A stretch of 12,360 nt of DNA, taken from contig CANQZX010000033.1 in the NCBI GenBank assembly GCA_947628445.1, positions 1-12,360 on the forward strand. Direction: 5' to 3'. Both the position numbers and the translations under genes were made by a program. Below the pieces are notes generated by a model. It made no database searches and had not been told where the DNA came from. It saw nothing but the letters and a program-made list of their open reading frames with translations. Shown piece after piece: positions 6,552-12,360 of this stretch. The number at the start of each line of letters is the position of its first letter. Position 1 is the first letter of the stretch. The DNA comes from an uncultured Bacilli bacterium. GTDB taxonomy: Bacteria; Bacillota_I; Bacilli_A; RF39; UBA660.

Positions 6552-7087
6552 CAAGATGTGCTTGGGTTAATTTAGCCAATCCCTTATATGTTAAATATCA
6601 TGATGAAGAATGGGGTGTCCCAACCTATGATGATCAAAAACTTTTTGAACTTTTAATTTTAGAAATTAATCAAGCCGGGCTTTCCTGGGAAACAATTTTA
6701 AAGAAAAGAGCTAATTTTCAAAAAAGTTATGATTATTTTGAGGTAGCTAAAGTTAAAAAATATAACGAGACCAAAATCAAGGATTTAATGCAAGATGAGG
6801 GCATTATTCGCAATCGCCAAAAAATTAAAGCGGCCATTATTAATGCCCAAGTTTTTGCGCAGATTGCCGAAGAATTTGGTTCATTTAGTAATTACATTTG
6901 GTCATTTACCAAGAGACAAGTAATAAAAGGCAAGCAAGAGACCCAAAATGCCTTAAGTACGAAAATAAGTAAAGATTTAAAAGTCCGCGGGATGGTTTTT
7001 GTCGGTAGTACCATTATTTATGCTTACTTACAAGCCATTGGTATCATTAATGATCATGATAAAAATTGTTTTAAAGCACTTGCCTAG
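6548..7087 (+). CDS. tag: DNA-3-methyladenine glycosylase I (Tag)
   Basis: 179 aa, close to the E. coli enzyme (187). It excises 3-methyladenine from alkylated DNA, the first step of base-excision repair. The characteristic N-terminus RCAWV...PLYVKYHDEEWGVP is present. The zinc site typical of the family can be assigned to Cys4, His18, His170 and Cys174 (NDHDKNC). Glu39 in LEINQAGLSW corresponds to the key acidic residue of the family, and the aromatic Trp22 and Trp47 of the binding pocket are kept. The later signatures GIIRNRQKI and FVGSTIIYAYLQAIG are also intact. The start overlaps the stop of the 6330 gene by 4 bases with no strong ribosome site of its own, which favours coupled translation. 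The stop codon lies in the loop of a terminator. Confidence 0.96.
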   Translation: MTRCAWVNLANPLYVKYHDEEWGVPTYDDQKLFELLILEINQAGLSWETILKKRANFQKSYDYFEVAKVKKYNETKIKDLMQDEGIIRNRQKIKAAIINAQVFAQIAEEFGSFSNYIWSFTKRQVIKGKQETQNALSTKISKDLKVRGMVFVGSTIIYAYLQAIGIINDHDKNCFKALA

Positions 7088-7096
7088 TGCTTTTTT
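7073..7096 (+). terminator. Intrinsic terminator overlapping the tag stop codon
   Basis: AAAGCACT (7073-7080) pairs perfectly with AGTGCTTT (7086-7093) around a 5-nt loop, TGCCT, and the right arm runs into six T (7091-7096). The tag stop TAG (7085-7087) straddles loop and right arm. Confidence 0.85.
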
Positions 7097-7106
7097 GGTG
7101 GCTTTT

Positions 7107-7115
7107 TGTTATAAT
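7107..7115 (+). promoter_or_regulatory. Extended -10 promoter of tex
   Basis: TGTTATAAT is a full extended -10 (TG, one base, TATAAT), lying just after the tag terminator. No -35 is recognisable at the normal distance. Transcription would start near 7122, giving a leader of about 17 nt before the tex ATG. Confidence 0.6.
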
Positions 7116-7138
7116 TAAAATAAGAAAGTGAGTCAAAT

Positions 7139-9283
7139 ATGAACGAAGAATTAATTAAAAAAGTGAGTTTAAAATTAAACTTAAAACCGGAACAAATTAA
7201 AAATGTTATTACGATGTTAAGCAGTGGGGCCACGATTCCTTTTATGGCCCGATATCGAAAAGAGGTCACCGGCAATTTAAATGAAGATGAGTTAAGAAGC
7301 ATTGAAACCGAATATAATTATGCCGTGAATTTAGCCAAACGCAAAGAAGATGTAATTCGCCTCATCGCCGAAAAAGGTATGTTGACCGAAGAATTAAAAA
7401 CGGAAATAAATAGTTGTGAAAAATTAAGTGAAGTGGAAGATATTTATTTACCTTTCAAAGAAAAAAGAAAAACCAAAGGAACGGAAGCCATTAAATTGGG
7501 CTTAGAACCACTAGCCAAAATAATTATGAGTTTTCCTTTATCTTCCGCCGAAAAATTAGCCAAACCCTATTTAAATGAACAAGTAAAAACCGTGGATGAG
7601 GCTATCACCCAAGCCGGTTATATTATTGCTGATTGGATTAGTGATAATCCGCGTTATCGCAAATGGTGTCGCAGTTATTATGCTCGCTTTGGTTTAGTTA
7701 AAGGGAAAAAGAAAAAAGACGCCGTCGATGAATTAAAAACTTATGAAATCTATTATGATTTTGAAGCCAAAATACCAAGTGTAAAACCGCATCAAATCTT
7801 GGCTTTGAATCGGGCAGATAAAGAAAAAGTCATCACTTATAGTTTAAGTGTTGATGCGACCAAAATCATTGCTTATTTAGAAGAAAATGTGCTTAAAGGT
7901 CATGATTTTCCTTTGCAAGCCAAAGTTCAAGAATTTATTTTGGATGCGTGGAAAAGATTAATGGAACCATCCTTAGAACGAGATATTAAAGCCGAACTTT
8001 ACGATAATGCTAGTGCTTTTGGGATTGAGGAGTTTGGCAATAATTTAGAAAATTTATTATTAACGCCGCCGATTAAAGAAAGTGTGGTTATGGGCTTTGA
8101 TCCGGCCTTTCGAACGGGTTGTAAACTAGCGGTACTTGATCCTACCGGCCAGGTTTTAACTATTGGGGTTATTTATCCTCATGAACCGAAAAAAGAAGTT
8201 GCGGCCGCGGAAAAAACAATGCTGGATTTAATTACTAAATATAATGTCAAAGTTATTGCAATTGGTAATGGTACGGCTTCTCGCGAAAGTGAACAATTCG
8301 TGGCTAATTTAATTCAAAAGAATAATCTCGCGGTTAAGTTTGTCATGGTTAGTGAAGCCGGAGCTTCCGTTTATTCGGCCTCGCCTTTAGCCAAACACGA
8401 ATTTCCGGATTATTCTGTGGAACAAAGAAGTGCGGTCAGTATTGGCCGCCGGTTGCAAGATGCCTTATCCGAACTCGTAAAAATTGATCCGAAAAGCATT
8501 GGCGTGGGGTTATATCAACATGATTTAAAAGCCAAAGAATTAGATGATGAACTAGGATTTGTCGTAAGCAAAATAGTGAATAAAGTAGGTGTTAATTTAA
8601 ATAACGCCAGTGAAGCTATTTTAAATTATGTTTCGGGGTTAAATAAAAAAATCATTACGAAAATTATGAATTATAAAAAACAACATGGTAAGTTTACGAG
8701 TCGTCTAGATTTAAAAAAGCAAACGGGTATGGATGATTTAACATTTGAACAAGCCGCGGGCTTCTTGCGAATTCTAAATGGTGATAATCCTTTAGATAAA
8801 ACGAATATTCACCCTGAAGATTATGCTTTAGTAGAAAACCTTGTACGGGATTACCACCTCGATCTTGCGGACATTGGCCAAGATGCTATGGCGCAAAAAT
8901 TAGCCACTTTAAATAAAAAAGAAATTATGACTAAATATCAAATTAGTGAAGAAAAATATGATATGATTCAAAATAATTTAATAAGTGGAGTTATTGATCC
9001 GCGGGATGAAATACCGCAAATGGTGTTACGAAGTGATATTTTAACGATTGATGATTTAAAAATTGGTGAGGCCTTAGAAGGTACCGTGCGTAATGTTACC
9101 TCTTTTGGGGCTTTTATCGATATTGGGTTACATAATGATGCTTTAGTTCATATTTCACGTTTAAGCAAAGATTATGTTAAACATCCAAGTGAAATCTTAA
9201 AAGTCGGTGATATTAAAACTTTTTATGTGGCCGAAATAGATAAAGCCAAAGAACGAGTTGGTTTATCTTTAATTGAAAAATAA
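7139..9283 (+). CDS. tex: Tex family transcription accessory protein (S1 RNA-binding)
   Basis: 714 aa, very near B. subtilis YdcI and somewhat shorter than E. coli YhgF. Cytoplasmic nucleic-acid-binding protein related to eukaryotic Spt6; the precise role is unsettled. Domains in order: helical Tex N-terminus (about 1-200, with ATIPFMARYRKEVTGNL and IYLPFKEKRKTKG), a YqgF/RNase-H-like domain from about 317 (VMGFDPAFRTGCKLAVLD), the segment SVYSASPLAKHEFPD, helix-hairpin-helix region (about 490-560, with VGVNLNNASEAIL and GKFTSRLDLKKQTGMDD), and a C-terminal S1 domain (about 643-712, with GTVRNVTSFGAFIDIG and ALVHISRLS). All parts are intact. The start is preceded by GAAAGTGAG (7124-7132). It is a single gene behind its own promoter. 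No strong terminator separates it from 9317. Confidence 0.97.
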   Translation: MNEELIKKVSLKLNLKPEQIKNVITMLSSGATIPFMARYRKEVTGNLNEDELRSIETEYNYAVNLAKRKEDVIRLIAEKGMLTEELKTEINSCEKLSEVEDIYLPFKEKRKTKGTEAIKLGLEPLAKIIMSFPLSSAEKLAKPYLNEQVKTVDEAITQAGYIIADWISDNPRYRKWCRSYYARFGLVKGKKKKDAVDELKTYEIYYDFEAKIPSVKPHQILALNRADKEKVITYSLSVDATKIIAYLEENVLKGHDFPLQAKVQEFILDAWKRLMEPSLERDIKAELYDNASAFGIEEFGNNLENLLLTPPIKESVVMGFDPAFRTGCKLAVLDPTGQVLTIGVIYPHEPKKEVAAAEKTMLDLITKYNVKVIAIGNGTASRESEQFVANLIQKNNLAVKFVMVSEAGASVYSASPLAKHEFPDYSVEQRSAVSIGRRLQDALSELVKIDPKSIGVGLYQHDLKAKELDDELGFVVSKIVNKVGVNLNNASEAILNYVSGLNKKIITKIMNYKKQHGKFTSRLDLKKQTGMDDLTFEQAAGFLRILNGDNPLDKTNIHPEDYALVENLVRDYHLDLADIGQDAMAQKLATLNKKEIMTKYQISEEKYDMIQNNLISGVIDPRDEIPQMVLRSDILTIDDLKIGEALEGTVRNVTSFGAFIDIGLHNDALVHISRLSKDYVKHPSEILKVGDIKTFYVAEIDKAKERVGLSLIEK

Positions 9284-9287
9284 ATTG

Positions 9288-9296
9288 TGGTAAGAT
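9288..9296 (+). promoter_or_regulatory. Weak extended -10 before the transglutaminase-like gene
   Basis: TGGTAAGAT has the TG extension and four of six -10 bases, and lies 20 nt before the GTG start. No proper -35 is seen (TTGAAA at 9273-9278 is only 12 nt away). With no terminator after tex, read-through is equally plausible. Confidence 0.3.
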
Positions 9297-9316
9297 TATT
9301 TTAAAGTGGAGTGTGA

Positions 9317-11095
9317 GTGGGTATGTTGAAAAAAGATAAGGTTAAAAAAAGCAAAAACAAAGAAGAAAAGCAACCCAAGATTACGAAAAAAACGAAAAAG
9401 CAAATTATTATATATGTTTTAATTGCTTTAGGTGTTTGCTTAATTGGCTGTTTGGTTAGTTTTTTCCTTTATCAAAAGAATGTTAAACCGAAGAAAAGTG
9501 CTGAGGCCACTAAAACAGTTAAGAAAGAAGATAAAACTAACTCTTTAACTGAATTAAAAACTGAACTTACCAATCAACTTACAGCTAAATTAACCCAATT
9601 AAAAGAATATAAATGTACGGGAGATAATTGCCTAAAAGATGAAACTAAAACGGAAATGACTAGTAAGTTAGATGCTTATTTAAAACAAGTGGACGAAGCT
9701 AAAAAAGATGAGGAAGCTTTAACGAAACTACAACAAGAAATTACGGAATATTTAACGACGGTTGATAAAAATCTTACTACCTCTGAAAAATCTACTACAG
9801 ATAAGGATAAGACTAGTACTACTAAGAAAACTACTAATAGCCAAACCACCAATAAAACTACTTCTAGTCAAAAAACGACGAGTTCTTCAAATAATGCTAG
9901 TTTAGAAACGCTTTTAAATAATGCGCCATTGTCCCCCTTAAAAACCGGTTATCCAGCAGTTGATAGTGCTGTAGAAAGTGTTTTAAATAGCCAAACTAAT
10001 AGTAGTATGAGTACTTATCAAAAAGTAATGGCTATATATGATTGGTTAGCTAAAGTTATGACTTATGCTGTTCCAATGATATATATGGATGATGTGCAAT
10101 CTATTGCTGATGAATATGCTTTAGCATATAACGATGCCCAAGAACTTTATTTAGCCGAAGATGGATTTGATTCGCATTATGGTTCTTGTGATACTTATTC
10201 GGCGATGTTTATGATTATAACCCGGCGGATTGGTTTAGATAGTTATACCATTAGTGCCAAATATGGTAATGGTGGTCATACGACAGTTAATATTAAATTA
10301 AATGGGGCTTGGTATAATTTTGATGCTCAAGGTGATGCTAAGCAAAAAGCCAAGGGTAAAAATTATTATTTTCTGGGCCAAAATGAAGCCCAAATGAAAA
10401 AGGCCTATAGTGCTATTTATCGGAGTGAATCCGTTGCTCGTTTTAAAAAGTTTGCTAAACAAGATGATCTTTTAAAAACTAGTATATATATTAACGGTAA
10501 AACTTATAATGCTCAAACCTCGAGTTCCATTACGAAAAAAGATACCAATATCATGGATGTTGCTTACAATAAAGGAGCAGGTATTACCATTAATGTTTCT
10601 GCTTCTACCGAGGTTAGTACATATTGGGAATTTGATGATACAACATATATTTTTGAATCGTATTCCGGTCATGATGGTAAGGTGACGAATGGTCCTATCA
10701 CGGCTAATATAGATTATCCCGGCCGCGGTTATTTAAAAATACGGCTTACTGATGGTTCGGGGCGACATACTGATTATATGATCCGAATTAATGCTATTGA
10801 AAATGGCTCACCATTTATGGTTAATTCCAATGTTTCCGATGCTTCTTATGCCGATTATTTCTATATTGGGGCTAATGCTATTAATGGTAGTGGCGAAGCC
10901 AAATTTAGTGCTAAAATATTAGAAACTGATGATCCGAATGTTGGTAATATCATTATCGAAGAAGGCGATCGCTATCCCCTTGTTTTTAAAAATGTTAAAA
11001 CCTATGAATATTATTATAAAATCGAGGTAACAGCGGTTGATGCTGTAGGCAATGTAGCGACAACTATTCATAATTTTGATTCTCGGCCCAAATAA
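9317..11095 (+). CDS. Membrane-anchored transglutaminase-like (Cys-His-Asp) surface protein
   Basis: 592 aa. Order: very basic cytoplasmic tail (1-28), one membrane segment (about 29-51), a charged, probably coiled-coil stretch (75-150) with an isolated pair Cys100/Cys105, a Thr/Ser/Lys-rich linker (about 150-195), a transglutaminase-like domain (about 205-355), and an all-beta C-terminal half that may hold one or two Ig-like domains. The triad is visible: Cys291 (GSCDTYSAMF), His321 (GGHTTVNI) and Asp336 (WYNFDAQGD), so the domain looks catalytic; such domains act as proteases, amidases or crosslinkers. Topology should be N-in, catalytic part outside. GTG 9317 is preferred over ATG 9323 because GGAG at 9308-9311 has better spacing; the difference is two residues. 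Substrate unknown; a wall peptide or surface protein is a guess. Followed 23 bases later by a flippase-like gene. Confidence 0.8.
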   Translation: MGMLKKDKVKKSKNKEEKQPKITKKTKKQIIIYVLIALGVCLIGCLVSFFLYQKNVKPKKSAEATKTVKKEDKTNSLTELKTELTNQLTAKLTQLKEYKCTGDNCLKDETKTEMTSKLDAYLKQVDEAKKDEEALTKLQQEITEYLTTVDKNLTTSEKSTTDKDKTSTTKKTTNSQTTNKTTSSQKTTSSSNNASLETLLNNAPLSPLKTGYPAVDSAVESVLNSQTNSSMSTYQKVMAIYDWLAKVMTYAVPMIYMDDVQSIADEYALAYNDAQELYLAEDGFDSHYGSCDTYSAMFMIITRRIGLDSYTISAKYGNGGHTTVNIKLNGAWYNFDAQGDAKQKAKGKNYYFLGQNEAQMKKAYSAIYRSESVARFKKFAKQDDLLKTSIYINGKTYNAQTSSSITKKDTNIMDVAYNKGAGITINVSASTEVSTYWEFDDTTYIFESYSGHDGKVTNGPITANIDYPGRGYLKIRLTDGSGRHTDYMIRINAIENGSPFMVNSNVSDASYADYFYIGANAINGSGEAKFSAKILETDDPNVGNIIIEEGDRYPLVFKNVKTYEYYYKIEVTAVDAVGNVATTIHNFDSRPK

Positions 11096-11118
11096 AATAT
11101 ATTTAAAAAGGAGAAACC

Positions 11119-12147
11119 ATGAAAAAACATCTTTTAGCCACAATTATCTTTATTGTACTTTTAGTTTTAACCTATCTTTTTGTTTTTAAAGATTGTGATT
11201 TTTCCTTACTTTGGACCTCTTTAAAAAATACTAATCCCATATATTTATTTTGGGCAGTCGTAGCGATGTTTTTCTACCTTTTTGGGGGTAGTTTTTTCCT
11301 TAAACGGATATTAAAATATTTTAATTATTCAGTTAGTTTCGGAAAAACTTTTGGTTATTATTTGACGGAGTTTTATTTTTCGGCAATTACCCCCAGTTAT
11401 GTTGGTGGCCAACCGGTAGAAATGTATGAAATGAAAAAAGATGGCATTGGTTATGAAACCAGTGGTTTAATTGTCCTATTTAATTCCCTTTTTAATCGTC
11501 TAGCTTTAATCTTTTTAGCTTTAATTTTTTTCGGCTTTTTTTCCCAAACTTTATTTGGCTTAAATACTTTTTATAATATTGTCGTTCTCATGGGCTTTTT
11601 AACAACTTTACTGGTTATTTTAGTTTTTATTGCACTAATATATTCATCAAGAGTGGCTAATTGGGTTTTAAAAATAACTACCTTTTTGATTAAGCATTTA
11701 AAGTTTATTAAAGATAAGGATAAAGCTGGCGAAAAAGTTAAGCAAATGATTGCTGAGTATCAAAAATGTAGTCAAATAACGAAAGATAATCCGCGGTTGA
11801 TGTTAGAAACCTTTAGCCTAATGGTTTTGCAAAGATTAAGTATTCTACTGGCGGCTTATTTTGTTTATCGATCTTTTGGTTTAAAAACTTATTCCTTATT
11901 TTATGTAATGGCTTTTCAAATTTGTATTACTTTAGGTAGTGATTTAATGCCGACTCCTGGTGGGGTAATGATTAATGAAAGTCTACTTTTGATGGTTAAT
12001 AAACTTTTATATGGTAATGAACTGGCTCTTTCGGGAATGCTTTTGCTTCGGACTATTAATTTTTATGCTTTAGTTGTTATTAGTGGTATAGTTTATCTTT
12101 TATTTCATTATCGTTTTAAAATAAAAGCTATAGCTAAACAAAAATAA
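11119..12147 (+). CDS. LPG-synthase-TM / UPF0104 family polytopic membrane protein (flippase-like)
   Basis: 342 aa with about eight hydrophobic segments (for example 5-23, 42-61, 116-141, 151-174, 228-250, 258-274, 305-330). The family signatures are ITPSYVGGQPVEMYEMKKDGI-like near 90-110 and MPTPGGVMINE at 277-287, both diagnostic of the domain found in the membrane half of MprF and in stand-alone UPF0104 proteins. The soluble aminoacyl-transfer domain of MprF is absent, so it should not by itself make lysyl-phosphatidylglycerol; stand-alone members are thought to move or modify lipids or lipid-linked sugars. The ribosome site AAAGGAG (11107-11113) precedes ATG by 5 bases. The 23-base gap to the transglutaminase gene contains no terminator, so the two are likely cotranscribed. 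Confidence 0.88.
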   Translation: MKKHLLATIIFIVLLVLTYLFVFKDCDFSLLWTSLKNTNPIYLFWAVVAMFFYLFGGSFFLKRILKYFNYSVSFGKTFGYYLTEFYFSAITPSYVGGQPVEMYEMKKDGIGYETSGLIVLFNSLFNRLALIFLALIFFGFFSQTLFGLNTFYNIVVLMGFLTTLLVILVFIALIYSSRVANWVLKITTFLIKHLKFIKDKDKAGEKVKQMIAEYQKCSQITKDNPRLMLETFSLMVLQRLSILLAAYFVYRSFGLKTYSLFYVMAFQICITLGSDLMPTPGGVMINESLLLMVNKLLYGNELALSGMLLLRTINFYALVVISGIVYLLFHYRFKIKAIAKQK

Positions 12148-12170
12148 TACTTTAATGTAAAATCATAATG

Positions 12171-12179
12171 TGTTAAAAT
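12171..12179 (+). promoter_or_regulatory. Extended -10 promoter of the prepilin-like gene
   Basis: TGTTAAAAT (TG, one base, TAAAAT; 5 of 6 to the -10 consensus). No clear -35. Transcription would begin near 12186, leaving about 17 nt before the ATG at 12203. No terminator is visible between the flippase-like gene and this site. Confidence 0.45.
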
Positions 12180-12202
12180 AAAGAAAAGTAGGGAAGGTAG
12201 TT

Positions 12203-12360
12203 ATGAAAAAGAAAAATGGATTTGTATTTGTCGAAACCATCATCACCATTGTGTTCGTGGCCGCGGCCTTGTTAATTTTATTTGGGATCTATCGGAATGC
12301 GATCACGGAAGAAAAAAGTCGAATCTATTATGATGATATGGGCTATTTGTATCGTAACTA
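12203..12360 (+). CDS. Prepilin-like protein (type IV pilin/pseudopilin N-terminus), 3' end outside the window
   Basis: Only the first 52 codons are visible and the frame is open to the edge. The N-terminus MKKKNGFVFVETIITIV is a class III (prepilin) signal: a short basic leader, Gly6 before the cut, then Phe+1 and Glu+5 (F-V-F-V-E), followed by a hydrophobic helix to about residue 30 (TIITIVFVAAALLILFGIY). It differs from the common GFTLIE/GFSLVE form. If cleaved and methylated by a prepilin peptidase, the product would join a type IV pilus, competence pilus or secretion pseudopilus. The ribosome site GGGAAGG (12191-12197) lies 5 bases before ATG. No pilus assembly ATPase, platform protein or peptidase is visible, so the system is unknown; a single-pass membrane protein with a chance motif is the alternative. 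Confidence 0.7.
   Translation, partial: MKKKNGFVFVETIITIVFVAAALLILFGIYRNAITEEKSRIYYDDMGYLYRN

Noticed and set aside
9758..9901. Thr/Ser-rich stretch as a DNA repeat or recombination site
   Set aside because: There is no fixed repeat unit at DNA level; it reads as an ordinary low-complexity protein linker between the membrane anchor and the transglutaminase-like domain.
11119..12147. Calling the membrane protein MprF (lysyl-phosphatidylglycerol synthase)
   Set aside because: Only the membrane flippase-like domain is present; the C-terminal aminoacyl-transfer domain is missing, so the specific function is not supported.
1..12360. Defence island, prophage, CRISPR array or insertion sequence
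   Set aside because: No direct-repeat array, transposase, integrase, terminal inverted repeats or phage structural gene was seen; the GH25 lysozyme alone is not enough to call a prophage.

Overview
The window looks like a chromosomal segment from a low-GC, Gram-positive-type bacterium that still has a cell wall: a member of the Bacilli, possibly one of the uncultured gut lineages near the Mollicutes. The evidence is the AT-rich sequence, strong AGGAGG-type ribosome binding sites, a murG-murB-divIB gene order as in Bacilli, and peptidoglycan synthesis genes. UGA is a true stop (it ends murG, murB and the 6330 gene) and Trp is read from UGG, so this is not the Mycoplasma code. Every gene seen is on the + strand. 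The placement is inference from gene content; no 16S or phylogeny was possible.

Layout. (1) Bases 1-326: the 3' part of a very AT-rich GH25 lysozyme gene. (2) 396-1421: a monocistronic zinc-dependent alcohol/polyol dehydrogenase with its own extended -10 promoter and a good intrinsic terminator (1439-1467). (3) 1557-6289: a tightly packed run of murG, murB, divIB/ftsQ, queH, a short nfeD and a slipin (SPFH) gene, closed by a terminator at 6284-6315. (4) 6330-7087: a small acidic protein of unknown function translationally coupled to tag (3-methyladenine DNA glycosylase I), closed by a terminator that overlaps the tag stop codon. (5) 7139-9283: tex, with its own promoter. (6) 9317-12360: three envelope genes, namely a membrane-anchored transglutaminase-like protein, an LPG-synthase-TM/UPF0104 flippase-like membrane protein, and the 5' end of a prepilin-like gene cut by the window edge.

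How the genes fit together. murG (lipid II synthesis), murB (UDP-MurNAc synthesis) and divIB (divisome) are the wall/division core. queH (queuosine) and the nfeD-slipin membrane pair are appended with overlaps or gaps of at most 17 nt. The last block is mostly cell-surface functions. No gap without a gene exceeds about 135 bases. I saw no tRNA, rRNA, CRISPR array, insertion sequence or phage integrase.

I did not find a clear undescribed system. The points most worth a second look are the terminator pressed directly against the ribosome binding site of the 6330-tag pair, the recurring very short 5' leaders, the unfamiliar transglutaminase surface protein with its neighbours, and the off-consensus prepilin-like gene at the right edge.
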